This document shows, piece after piece, positions 1-7,299 of a stretch of 43,695 nucleotides of DNA. Source of the DNA: Gammaproteobacteria bacterium (GTDB taxonomy: Bacteria > Pseudomonadota > Gammaproteobacteria > Xanthomonadales > Xanthomonadaceae); contig JAPLSI010000163.1 of assembly GCA_026398715.1 (NCBI GenBank), positions 1 through 43,695 on the forward strand, given 5' to 3'. The notes beneath the pieces were generated by a model. That model was not told the DNA's origin. It searched no databases and saw nothing but the letters and a program-made list of their open reading frames with translations. The position numbers were made by a program, and so were the translations under genes. Numbering within the stretch: position 1 is the first letter of the stretch; every line of letters begins with the position of its first letter.

Positions 1-39
1 GCGTTTTCGTCCTTGCCCCCAACCGAAGGAGTCGGCACG

Positions 40-333
40 ATGAAATCCATGGCTTGGCTTGTCCTGTCCCTGTCCGCACTCGCATATGCCGGAAGCGCCG
101 ACGCGCACCGTCGCGCGCCGATCGCGGACGGCCATTCCGGCCACCGCATCGAGAACGCCTGGGACCGCCGCGGCGACCGCATCGACCGGCGCCTCGACCG
201 GGCCGCCTTCCGACAGGACGCACTGGGACACCACCGCCGCGCCAACCATCTCGATCGCCGCGGCGACCGCATCGACCGGCGACTCGACTGGACCGGCATT
301 CGCCGGCAAGCCTTGCATGACGGACGCCGCTAG
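40..333 (+). CDS. small secreted repeat protein, unrecognised
   Basis: Predicted 97-residue protein starting at ATG 40, with a GAAGGAG ribosome-binding site at 25-31; a TTG at 13 in the same frame is less likely. Residues 1-23 form a typical signal peptide (short basic start, hydrophobic core LVLSLSALAYA, then SADA), so it is probably exported to the periplasm or beyond. The mature part is very rich in Arg, Asp and His and contains the unit RRGDRIDRRLD twice, 30 residues apart. No enzyme motif is visible and I assign no function. The end overlaps the likely start of the sigma-factor gene by 17 bases, suggesting co-expression. Confidence 0.6.
   Translation: MKSMAWLVLSLSALAYAGSADAHRRAPIADGHSGHRIENAWDRRGDRIDRRLDRAAFRQDALGHHRRANHLDRRGDRIDRRLDWTGIRRQALHDGRR
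166..287 (+). repeat. 90-bp-period direct repeat inside the small secreted gene
   Basis: A 26-base stretch at 166-191 recurs exactly at 256-281, and the similarity continues a few bases further with one mismatch (CCTCGAC against ACTCGAC). It encodes the repeated peptide RRGDRIDRRLD, so this is a coding tandem-type duplication and not a mobile element. Confidence 0.8.
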
Positions 334-916
334 AACCATGGCCGACGTCGTCGGCGGAAACGTGGCGCCTCCGGCCGATGCCGTGGCGGCGCCCACGCCG
401 GCCGACCTCGACGGATTCCTCGCGTCGGTCGAACGACGTGCCTTCCGCGTAGCCGAGTTGGCGCTCGGACAGCGCGAAGACGCGCTCGATGCCGTGCAGG
501 ACTCCATGGTCAAGCTGCTGCGTTACCGTGACCGTCCGCCGGGCGAATGGACGCCGCTGTTCTGGAGCATCCTGCGCAGCCAGATCACCGACCGCCATCG
601 TCGCAACGGCTTCCGCCGGCGATTCGTCGCATGGTTCGGTCGCGAAGACGAGGCCGGCGATGACCCTATCGCCGCCCTGCCCGATCCCGGGCCTGATCCC
701 GCGCACCGCCATGTCGACCAGCAAACCTGGCAGGCGCTTGGCCAGGCCGTGCGACGATTGCCCCGACGGCAGCGCGAGTGTTTCCTGCTGCGTGAACTGC
801 AAGGCCTGAGCGTGGCCGACACGGCGACGGCGATGGGTTGTTCGGAAGGTTCGGTGAAGACACACCTGTCGCGGGCGCTGGGCGCGCTGCGAATTACCCT
901 GGAGGACTGGCGATGA
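317..916 (+). CDS. ECF-type RNA polymerase sigma factor
   Basis: A 199-residue sigma-70 family protein of the short extracytoplasmic-function type. Region 2 lies in the first half (core ALDAVQDSMVKLLRY, then WSILRSQITDRHRR, the promoter-melting/-10 part). Region 4 lies at the C-terminus (LPRRQRECFLLRELQGLS, then CSEGSVKTHLSRALGALR, the -35 helix-turn-helix). The linker is Asp/Pro-rich. Start choice is uncertain: ATG 317 overlaps the upstream gene, ATG 338 lies just past its stop, and neither has a strong ribosome-binding site. The stop overlaps the next gene as ATGA, so the downstream membrane protein is translationally coupled and is probably its regulator. The signal sensed cannot be read from the sequence. 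Confidence 0.9.
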   Translation: MTDAARTMADVVGGNVAPPADAVAAPTPADLDGFLASVERRAFRVAELALGQREDALDAVQDSMVKLLRYRDRPPGEWTPLFWSILRSQITDRHRRNGFRRRFVAWFGREDEAGDDPIAALPDPGPDPAHRHVDQQTWQALGQAVRRLPRRQRECFLLRELQGLSVADTATAMGCSEGSVKTHLSRALGALRITLEDWR

Positions 917-1281
917 CCGCCCGAGATGACAACAACGCCACCGATCGCCTGGTCGTGGCCAAGGCCCGACAGCAATTCGAGTCCGCGGTCGATTCGATGG
1001 ATGCCGGCACCAGCAACCGGCTGCGACTGATGCGCCGCGAGGCGCTGGCGGGGCCGCAACCCACCGAACGCGGCTGGCTGGTCCCGTCGATCGCGGTGGC
1101 CGCTGCGGTGCTGGCGATCGGCATCGCGTGGCGAGAGCCGACGTCACCCGCCGACGCGACGCCTGCTGCGCTTGCCGTCGATGAAGGCGCACAGCTGGGG
1201 TTCCCGAGCGACGATGAAGCCGAGTTGTATGCCTGGCTCGGCGAGGCGCCGGTGGCAACGCCGACGGGGGACACGCTTTGA
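913..1281 (+). CDS. single-pass membrane protein, probable anti-sigma partner
   Basis: A 122-residue protein whose ATG overlaps the stop of the sigma-factor gene (ATGA at 913-916). The N-terminal half is charged and probably cytoplasmic. One hydrophobic segment (about residues 54-73, WLVPSIAVAAAVLAIGIAW) would cross the membrane, leaving a short acidic periplasmic tail. Size, topology and coupling fit a membrane-bound anti-sigma factor, but no zinc-binding HxxxCxxC motif is visible, so the role is inferred from context. The stop lies inside a TTGA that also carries the start of the next gene. Confidence 0.7.
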   Translation: MTARDDNNATDRLVVAKARQQFESAVDSMDAGTSNRLRLMRREALAGPQPTERGWLVPSIAVAAAVLAIGIAWREPTSPADATPAALAVDEGAQLGFPSDDEAELYAWLGEAPVATPTGDTL

Positions 1282-1748
1282 CCAAGGCACGCTTTCTCGC
1301 TGCTTGCCTGGCCGGACTGTTCGCCGGTCCACTGCAGGCCCTGCCCGACGCTGCCTGGCAGGATGACGCTGGAAGCGTCAGCGTGCCGGAAGGCGTGCGC
1401 GTGCCCCGCTGGAACGAGCTCAGCGCCGCGCAACGCAGCGACCTTGCGCGATTCGAGCAGCATTGGGACCAGATGCCGGCCTCGCGCCGCGTTGCGATCC
1501 TGGAACGTTACGCGCGTTGGCAGCGCGAATCGCCGCGCACGCGGGAAACCATTCGCGAAGGCGAGAGAAATTTCCAGCAGATGACGCCGCGCCAGCGGGA
1601 GATGATGCGTCGTTCGATCGCTGCGGTGCGCCGGCTTCCGCCGGAAGATCAGCGACGCCTTCGACACCGCTGGCAAGCCATGACGCCGCAGGAGCGAAGC
1701 CGGTGGCTGGAGCGCGGCGGACCGGGAATCGCACCGCCGCCGCGGTGA
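1278..1748 (+). CDS. DUF3106 family exported protein
   Basis: A 156-residue protein starting at TTG 1278, which overlaps the previous stop as TTGA. Residues 1-21 look like a signal peptide (AACLAGLFAGPLQA). The rest is Arg/Glu/Gln-rich and helical, with repeated W/F...L...R units such as WNELSAAQRSDLARF, FQQMTPRQREMMR and WQAMTPQERSRWLE, the pattern of DUF3106 proteins. Genes of this family are often found behind a sigma factor and its membrane partner, as here. Function is unknown; a periplasmic stress role is only inferred. Its stop ends one base before the convergent pntAA stop. Confidence 0.8.
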   Translation: MTKARFLAACLAGLFAGPLQALPDAAWQDDAGSVSVPEGVRVPRWNELSAAQRSDLARFEQHWDQMPASRRVAILERYARWQRESPRTRETIREGERNFQQMTPRQREMMRRSIAAVRRLPPEDQRRLRHRWQAMTPQERSRWLERGGPGIAPPPR

Positions 1749-1749
1749 C

Positions 1750-2850
1750 TCAGGCGCGTTTTTCGCCGGCATGGGCCAGACAGGTCTTGGCCACGAGTTC
1801 ATCGTTCCAGTCGAGCGTCAGCTGGCCTTCCTTGTCGATCATGAGGGTCAGGAAATTGAAGACATTGCGCGCGTACATTTCGCTCGCGTGCAATGCGCCC
1901 ATGCTGGCCAGGTTCAGCGGACCGGCGACGGTGACGCCGTTGATGTCGAGCGTTTCGCCGGCGCGCGTCGATTCGCAGTTGCCACCGGTTTCTGCGGCCA
2001 GGTCGACGATCACGCTGCCTGGCTTCATGCCCGCCACCATGGCGGCACTGATGATCTTCGGCGCAGGCCGGCCGGGCACGGCCGCTGTCGTCACGATGAC
2101 ATCGACGCTCTTCAGGTGCTCGGCCAGGCGCTGCTGCTGTTCGGCGCGTTCTTCGGCCGTGAGTTCACGCGCGTAACCGCCCTCCCCCTTGGCCGACACG
2201 CCCAGGTCGAGGAACTTGCCGCCCAGCGACTCGATCTGCTCGCGGGTTTCAGGGCGCACGTCGAAGCCTTCCACCTGCGCGCCCAGCCGACGGGCCGTCG
2301 CAATTGCCTGCAGGCCAGCCACGCCGGCCCCCACGATCAATACCTTCGAGGGACGAATGGTGCCGGCGGCGGTCGTCAGCATCGGGAAGAAGCGGGGCGC
2401 GAGCTGCGCGGCAATCAGCACGGCCTTGTAGCCGGCCATGCCGGCCTGCGAGCTGAGCACGTCCATCGCTTGCGCGCGCGTCGTGCGCGGCAGCCGTTCC
2501 AGTGAAAACGCGCTGATGCTTCCGGCCACCAGGGCATCCACGCGACCGGGATCGGCATGGGGTGCAAGCAATCCCACCAGCAGGGCGCCGGGCTTGAGCG
2601 CGGCGAGTTCCTGGTTGGAAGGCGGCTGCACGCATACCAGGATGTCGGCCTGGCCCAGCACCGAGCGGCGATCGGCCGAGAATTCAGCGCCGGAATAGGC
2701 GTCATCGGGAAAACTGGCGGGTGCGCCTGCGCCTGCCTCGAGCAGCACGCGGGCCTTGTGGGCCAGCAGCTTCTTGCAGGTTTCCGGCGTCAGCGCGATG
2801 CGCCGCTCGCCTGGTGCGGTTTCACGGACGAAAGCAACGGTTACCGACAT
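1750..2850 (-). CDS. pntAA: NAD(P) transhydrogenase subunit alpha part 1 (NAD-binding)
   Basis: A 366-residue protein matching domain I of proton-translocating transhydrogenase, the cytoplasmic NAD(H)-binding part that passes hydride to NADP+ bound on PntB. Visible family features are the N-terminal ETAPGERRIALTPE segment, RTTRAQAMDVLSSQAGMAGY, the Rossmann loop VGAGVAGLQAIATARRLGA, and TTAAVPGRPAPKII. It ends after domain I with no membrane segments, so it is the split form that needs PntAB and PntB. Neither lies next to it: the flanks are DUF3106 (convergent) and DUF1631. A GGGGAGG ribosome-binding site precedes ATG 2850, and TAGCAT at 2886-2881 is a likely -10. Alanine dehydrogenase is a related fold, but the C-terminal part favours PntAA. 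Confidence 0.9.
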   Translation of the reverse strand: MSVTVAFVRETAPGERRIALTPETCKKLLAHKARVLLEAGAGAPASFPDDAYSGAEFSADRRSVLGQADILVCVQPPSNQELAALKPGALLVGLLAPHADPGRVDALVAGSISAFSLERLPRTTRAQAMDVLSSQAGMAGYKAVLIAAQLAPRFFPMLTTAAGTIRPSKVLIVGAGVAGLQAIATARRLGAQVEGFDVRPETREQIESLGGKFLDLGVSAKGEGGYARELTAEERAEQQQRLAEHLKSVDVIVTTAAVPGRPAPKIISAAMVAGMKPGSVIVDLAAETGGNCESTRAGETLDINGVTVAGPLNLASMGALHASEMYARNVFNFLTLMIDKEGQLTLDWNDELVAKTCLAHAGEKRA

Positions 2851-2880
2851 ACAAGCAGCCTCCCCGATTCATTGGGAAGG

Positions 2881-2886
2881 ATGCTA
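2881..2886 (-). promoter_or_regulatory. candidate -10 element for pntAA
   Basis: TAGCAT on the minus strand fits the TANNNT pattern seen at several other starts in this window and lies about 30 bases upstream of the pntAA ATG, ahead of its ribosome-binding site. No -35 is recognisable. Confidence 0.35.
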
Positions 2887-2902
2887 CCGGATGCGGGGAA
2901 GT

Positions 2903-2932
2903 TTCGCCTCGTCCATCGACGGACGGGGCGAA
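2903..2932. terminator. strong hairpin between DUF1631 gene and pntAA
   Basis: Arms 2903-2914 and 2921-2932 pair over 12 bases (one T-G pair on the plus strand, one A-C mismatch on the minus strand) around a 6-base loop. It sits just beyond the stop of the DUF1631 gene and upstream of the pntAA -10. There is no T-tract on either side, so it is not a classical intrinsic terminator; it may protect the DUF1631 transcript end or separate the two units. Confidence 0.4.
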
Positions 2933-2938
2933 GTTGGG

Positions 2939-5107
2939 TCAGGCGACGTCGCTCTGAAGGCGGCCCATGACGCGGTGCATGGCCTGGTCGAACACGTGTT
3001 CCTGTTCGCGCAGCACCAGGTTGCCCTGCTTCTTCATGGCGGCGAGTTCTTCGATCGAGGCGACCAGGATGCGTACGCCGCGACGGTTGACGAACATCAG
3101 GCGCGACGAAATCGGGCTGACCCAGGACAGCTTGGCCGGGTGCAGCTTCTGGTCTTCGCCGGCCAAATCCAGCCAGACGCCGATCTTCAGGTCACGCAGC
3201 AGGGGCAGGTCTTCTTCGTCGTAGACCAGGCGTTCCTTGTCGGAAACGATGGACAGCGCCGGCTTGGCTTCCGCTGCTGCGGCCGACACGACCTTGGGCT
3301 TGTCCGACTGGGCCGGCAGCGGGTGCTTGATCGACTCGATGCTGGCCGCGATGCTTCGAATGGTTTCGCCGGCGGACTCGCCGGTGATGCCGGAACTGGC
3401 CAACACGGTTTCGATCGGCTCGCGCAGGTTCTGCAGTGCGGAGCTTGCGTTCGGGGTCGGGCGACCTTCGCGCGGCAACAGGTCGAGCAGGCTGTCGGCG
3501 ACGCCGAGCGCGGCATTCCATGCAGCGCTGTCCGGTCCTTCACGCAGGGCGATCATGGACAGGTGGTGCGACCAGCTGCGCGACAGGAAGTCGTTCAGCG
3601 CGGCCGGCAACGCACGGTCTTCGATGCGACGGCTCAGCTCGGTGGCGGCAAGGGTGCGCGCCTGTTCGAGGCGTTCCTGGCCGCGCTGCGATTCGGTAGC
3701 GCGGCGCTCGGCAAGCTCGATGCGACGGTTGTGCTGCTCGAGGAAGGAACGCAGTTCCTGTTCAAGCGTTTCGAAGATCGCGATGTCTTCATTGAAGTCG
3801 GCAACCAGGCGGTCGACGGTTTCCTCGGCCTTGTGCAGCAGTTCCTTTTCCTGCGGACCTTCGCCCTTGTTGCCCTCGACCGCTTCGGAAAGCGAATTGA
3901 GCAGGCGACGCGCCGGATGGGTCTTGTACTGGAACAAGCGACGGTCCATGACCGCAGCCTTCACGTAGGGCACGACCAGTCGCGAAATCATGGTGCGCGC
4001 CTGCGCTTCGAAATCGCGCTCGTCGAACAGGACGTCGAACAGCATGCCCACCAGGTCCACGGCATCTTCATGCTCGGTGGACATGTTGACCTGGTCGGGC
4101 GAAACACCGATGCGGCCGGTGTTCTGCAGCATCTCGCGCTTCATCAGTTGCGCCAGCGATGCCTCGGCGTTGCTCATCGCCTCGTGCACGGCGTTGGGAA
4201 CCTGGGGCTGCAACAGCGACAGCACCGACATCATTTCATTGAGGGCAAGCGGACGGCGATGGCCGCCGCCGGCGCCAGCCATGCCCACGCCACCCACTGC
4301 ACCGCCACCGAATTGCGGACGCCAGCTGTGCAACAACTCGCACAGCGCATCGAACATGACCCGGTCGTCGGCCTGCTGCGCTTCGTGTCGATGCTGGGCC
4401 TGTCCGGCGTTGGCAGCAGCGGCAGCGGGATTGGCCGCGTTTTCGAGCGGGCGCGGGTTGCCAAGTTCCGGCAGGATGCCGGCCGTGGTCATGCGCGCAT
4501 TGAGTTCGGTGAGCAAGGCGCCGAGCGAGCTGACGAGTTCGCGTTCGTAGATCTTGAACAGCACCACGCGAAGGTTATCGGGCAAGGTGATGTCGGCTTG
4601 TGCAGCCTGCATGCCATTGGCCAGGCTCGAAGCGCTGAGCGGGTTGAGCCCGGTTTCAAGCTTCGGCACGCCGACCATGGACGCAAAGCGACGCTCGACC
4701 GCATCCAATGCCGGGCCGTGCGCACGCGTGATGGCTTCGATGACGACTTCGGACGCGAGTTGGGCTTCGAGCTGGTCGGCTTCGACCAGGCTGAGCACCT
4801 GATCGCCCTTCTTCGCCAGGGCAATCTGCTGGAGCAGGGATTCGAAACCCTGCTCGAAATGCTTGGTGAAGGCGTTTTCGAGCGGAGTGCGCGACAACCG
4901 CAGGACGCGCATCGCGTCGAGCGGCGGTGAGCCGGCGACTGCGCCTTCCTTCTGCGCCAGGTCGAACAACCAGTCGTCGGCCTTGCCCAGCACGCGACCG
5001 AGGGCTGCCTGGAGGTGCGCGAGGCTCCTCTTTCGCAACGTATCGAAGAGTTGCGGATCGTTCTGGTACACCCAGCGACCTTGGATTGGATAGTGTTGCG
5101 GCGTCAT
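2939..5107 (-). CDS. DUF1631 family protein
   Basis: A 722-residue, probably cytoplasmic protein (no signal peptide or membrane segment) that I recognise as DUF1631. It is largely helical. The central part has long charged helices with coiled-coil character (FETLEQELRSFLEQHNRR, followed by an ERRATESQRGQERLEQAR stretch), and a Gly-rich linker GGAVGGVGMAGAGGG lies near one third of the length. The last 85 or so residues form a small beta-rich module (KIGVWLDLAG, KLSWVSPISSRLMFVNRRG) that resembles PilZ-like domains. This would suggest a link with cyclic di-GMP signalling, but the N-terminal RxxxR motif of classical PilZ is not evident. Function is unknown. ATG 5107 has only a weak ribosome-binding site. 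Confidence 0.85.
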   Translation of the reverse strand: MTPQHYPIQGRWVYQNDPQLFDTLRKRSLAHLQAALGRVLGKADDWLFDLAQKEGAVAGSPPLDAMRVLRLSRTPLENAFTKHFEQGFESLLQQIALAKKGDQVLSLVEADQLEAQLASEVVIEAITRAHGPALDAVERRFASMVGVPKLETGLNPLSASSLANGMQAAQADITLPDNLRVVLFKIYERELVSSLGALLTELNARMTTAGILPELGNPRPLENAANPAAAAANAGQAQHRHEAQQADDRVMFDALCELLHSWRPQFGGGAVGGVGMAGAGGGHRRPLALNEMMSVLSLLQPQVPNAVHEAMSNAEASLAQLMKREMLQNTGRIGVSPDQVNMSTEHEDAVDLVGMLFDVLFDERDFEAQARTMISRLVVPYVKAAVMDRRLFQYKTHPARRLLNSLSEAVEGNKGEGPQEKELLHKAEETVDRLVADFNEDIAIFETLEQELRSFLEQHNRRIELAERRATESQRGQERLEQARTLAATELSRRIEDRALPAALNDFLSRSWSHHLSMIALREGPDSAAWNAALGVADSLLDLLPREGRPTPNASSALQNLREPIETVLASSGITGESAGETIRSIAASIESIKHPLPAQSDKPKVVSAAAAEAKPALSIVSDKERLVYDEEDLPLLRDLKIGVWLDLAGEDQKLHPAKLSWVSPISSRLMFVNRRGVRILVASIEELAAMKKQGNLVLREQEHVFDQAMHRVMGRLQSDVA

Positions 5108-5140
5108 GGAAACTCTCGGGGGGATAGAGTTTTGCTTGTC

Positions 5141-5160
5141 GTTAAATTATGGCATTTAAC
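5141..5160. promoter_or_regulatory. perfect inverted repeat, candidate operator in a divergent promoter region
   Basis: GTTAAAT (5141-5147) and ATTTAAC (5154-5160) are exact reverse complements separated by six bases. The element lies in an AT-rich island of an otherwise GC-rich 161-base gap between the divergent DUF1631 and nitroreductase genes. A CATAAT lies on the plus strand at 5166-5171, and another lies on the minus strand at 5152-5147, overlapping the repeat. It could be the operator of a dimeric repressor or activator; the cognate factor is unknown. Confidence 0.4.
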
Positions 5161-5268
5161 CTTGGCATAATGTGATTCAGATTGCAGTTCAGCCAAGCGG
5201 GCCATTCTGTGGGCCGGCCAGTCGAACGGCTCCGCTTCCGCTCCGACCACGATGCCAGAGTTCCGCCC

Positions 5269-5835
5269 ATGGATGTGTTGCAGGTGCTTGACCATCGTCG
5301 CTCGACGCCGTCGAGGTTGTTGTCCGAGCCCGGGCCTGACCCCGCGCAGCTCCAGCGGATGCTGGCCGCCGCAGTGCGGGTGCCCGACCATGGCCGCCTC
5401 CAGCCCTGGCGCTTCATCCTGATCCGCGGCGACAACCGCAAGCGATTGGGTGACGTGCTCGCCCGCCGCAGCGTCGAACGAAACCCCGATGCCATCGCCG
5501 CCGTGGTGGACAAGGACCGGGCGCGCTTCTGCCAGGCGCCGCTGGTGATCGCGGTCATTGCCCGGTTGACGCCGGGACACAAGGTTCCGGAGTTCGAGCA
5601 ACTGTTGTCCGGCGGCGCCGTCTGCCTGGCCCTGCTGCAAGCTGCGGATGCGCTCGGCTTCGGCGCCCAGTGGCTGACCGGCTGGGCCGCCTACGATTCC
5701 GTGGTGGCAACGACGCTGGGCCTTTCCGGCAACGAGAAGGTGCTCGGCTTCATCCACGTCGGCACCGCGCGCGAACCGGTCGCCGAGCGCGAGCGTCCCG
5801 ACCCCGCCACCCTCACCCGCGAACTGCAACTGTGA
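5269..5835 (+). CDS. nitroreductase family protein (YdjA-like)
   Basis: A 188-residue FMN-binding nitroreductase-fold protein, the length of the compact YdjA type. The N-terminal motif (VLDHRRSTPSRLL, then VPDHGRLQPWRFILI) supplies the usual RRS and xPSxxxxQPW-like FMN contacts. The C-terminal part has ALGFGAQWLTGWAAYD and GNEKVLGFIHVGT, the conserved glycine-rich turn and final strand. Such enzymes reduce quinones, nitro compounds or enones with NAD(P)H; the natural substrate is not deducible. ATG 5269 is chosen because similarity starts there, although the frame is open further upstream. The stop overlaps the GTG of the exonuclease gene, so the two are coupled. Confidence 0.85.
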   Translation: MDVLQVLDHRRSTPSRLLSEPGPDPAQLQRMLAAAVRVPDHGRLQPWRFILIRGDNRKRLGDVLARRSVERNPDAIAAVVDKDRARFCQAPLVIAVIARLTPGHKVPEFEQLLSGGAVCLALLQAADALGFGAQWLTGWAAYDSVVATTLGLSGNEKVLGFIHVGTAREPVAERERPDPATLTRELQL

Positions 5836-6722
5836 CCGAGCCCGTCTATCTGGTGGATTCGAGCATGTACGTCTTTCGTGCCTGGTATTCCATGCCGGAC
5901 GAATTCCAGGATGCGGATGGCGAGCCGGTCAACGCCGTGCACGGATTCACGCGGTTCGTGCTCGAACTGATCGAGCGGCACCGTCCCGAACGATTGGTCT
6001 TCGCCTTCGACGTCGCGCTGGAAAGCAGCTTCCGCAATACGCTCTACCCGGCCTACAAGGCCAATCGCGAACCGGCACCCGACCAACTCAAGCGCCAGTT
6101 CGGCTACTGCCAGGCCGTCTGCCGCGCCCTCGGATTCCCGGTGCTGGCCGACCCGCACTATGAAGCCGACGACCTGATCGGCACCGCCCTGCACCACGTC
6201 CGGCGCAACGGCCACCGCGGCGTGATCCTGTCCGCCGACAAGGACCTGGCCCAACTGCTCGGGCAGGGCGACATCCAGTGGGACTACGCACGCAACGAAC
6301 GCTGGGGCGTGGACGGCGTGAAGCCTCGCTACGGCGTCCATGCCCACCAGATTGCCGACTACCTGGGCCTGACCGGCGATGCGATCGACAACATCCCCGG
6401 GGTGCCGGGGATCGGCGCGAAGACGGCGGCTACCTTGCTCGGCCACTTCGAGTCGCTCGATGCCTTGCTCGAACGGGTCGCCGAAGTTCCCTTCCTGCGG
6501 TTGCGCGGCAGCGCCCGGCATGCGGAACAACTGAAGACGCATCGGGAAATCGCCCTGCTGTCCCGGCAACTGGCGACGATTGCCTGCGATGCGCCCCTGC
6601 CTGGCGACTTCGGCAATGGCGAGCGGGGTCCGGTCGACTCGGCAGGCCTGGCGGCATTGTTCGAGCAACTGAAGTTCGGCCCGTTGACACGACGCAGGCT
6701 GCAGACCGCGGCAGCGGGTTAG
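5832..6722 (+). CDS. 5'-3' exonuclease / flap endonuclease (Pol I N-domain-like)
   Basis: A 296-residue stand-alone relative of the 5' nuclease domain of DNA polymerase I. It starts at GTG 5832, overlapping the nitroreductase stop (GTGA). The metal-binding acidic residues are visible in YLVDSSMYVFRAW, FAFDVALESSFRN, HYEADDLIGT and SADKDLAQLL. The helix-hairpin-helix for DNA binding is GDAIDNIPGVPGIGAKTAA. It probably removes RNA primers or flaps during replication and repair; it may correspond to Xni-type proteins, but it retains the full acidic set. The TAG stop at 6720-6722 is part of a likely -10 box for the next gene. Confidence 0.9.
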   Translation: MTEPVYLVDSSMYVFRAWYSMPDEFQDADGEPVNAVHGFTRFVLELIERHRPERLVFAFDVALESSFRNTLYPAYKANREPAPDQLKRQFGYCQAVCRALGFPVLADPHYEADDLIGTALHHVRRNGHRGVILSADKDLAQLLGQGDIQWDYARNERWGVDGVKPRYGVHAHQIADYLGLTGDAIDNIPGVPGIGAKTAATLLGHFESLDALLERVAEVPFLRLRGSARHAEQLKTHREIALLSRQLATIACDAPLPGDFGNGERGPVDSAGLAALFEQLKFGPLTRRRLQTAAAG

Positions 6723-6725
6723 CAT
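6720..6725 (+). promoter_or_regulatory. candidate -10 element, leaderless Nudix transcript
   Basis: TAGCAT ends 6 bases before the Nudix ATG at 6732, the spacing expected if transcription starts at or next to the start codon. It overlaps the stop codon of the exonuclease gene. No ribosome-binding site is present between it and the ATG. Confidence 0.35.
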
Positions 6726-6731
6726 CGGAAT

Positions 6732-7271
6732 ATGGACGAGCCAATCGAAACGGTTTACGAGGGCAAGTGGCTGCGCTTGAAAAAGCGCGGTCGCTGGGAA
6801 TTCGCCGAGCGCACCAATGCCGGCGGCATGGCAGTGATCATCGTGGCGGCGACGCCCGAGGGAAACCTGCTGTTCGTCGAACAAGACCGCATTCCCGTCG
6901 AAGGGAAAACCATCGAGATGCCGGCCGGACTGGTGGGCGACATCGACAGCGCGGAATCCATCGAACTGGCCGCGAGTCGGGAACTGCTCGAGGAGACCGG
7001 CTGGCAGGCGTCACGCATCGACCTGCTGATGGTGGGCCCGACCAGTTCGGGAATGAGCAACGAACGCGTGGCCTTCGTCCGCGCACGCGGGCTGGTTCGC
7101 CTGCACGCCGGTGGTGGCGACGAAAGCGAACAGATCGTGGTGCACGAAGTTCCCATCGCCGAGGCGCCCGCCTGGCTGGCCAGGAAGATGGCCGAAGGCT
7201 ACCAGCTGGACGCGAAACTCTGGGCGGGGCTCTGGCTGCTGGATCGCAATCCGGACGGCTCGCCCGCCTGA
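6732..7271 (+). CDS. Nudix hydrolase (ADP-ribose pyrophosphatase type)
   Basis: A 179-residue protein with a complete Nudix box at residues 69-91 (GX5EX7, then RELLEETGW), which binds the divalent cations that hydrolyse a nucleoside diphosphate linked to X. The N-terminal beta region (VYEGKWLRLKKRGRWEF, GGMAVIIVAA) and the segment MVGPTSSGMSNERVAFV resemble ADP-ribose/GDP-mannose pyrophosphatases, so ADP-ribose is a reasonable guess for the substrate. It lacks a ribosome-binding site and may be translated from a leaderless message. It is convergent with the proline iminopeptidase gene. Confidence 0.88.
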   Translation: MDEPIETVYEGKWLRLKKRGRWEFAERTNAGGMAVIIVAATPEGNLLFVEQDRIPVEGKTIEMPAGLVGDIDSAESIELAASRELLEETGWQASRIDLLMVGPTSSGMSNERVAFVRARGLVRLHAGGGDESEQIVVHEVPIAEAPAWLARKMAEGYQLDAKLWAGLWLLDRNPDGSPA

Positions 7272-7299
7272 GGCGTGGCCCGGCCGGTGCCAACCCGCG

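Noticed and set aside
166..287. Short direct repeats considered as a CRISPR or mobile-element remnant
   Set aside because: Only two units, in frame and encoding the same peptide; no spacers, no inverted ends.
2756..4930. 724-codon open frame on the plus strand
   Set aside because: It lies antisense to the DUF1631 gene with matching codon phase, a typical shadow frame in GC-rich DNA; its translation has no recognisable domain.
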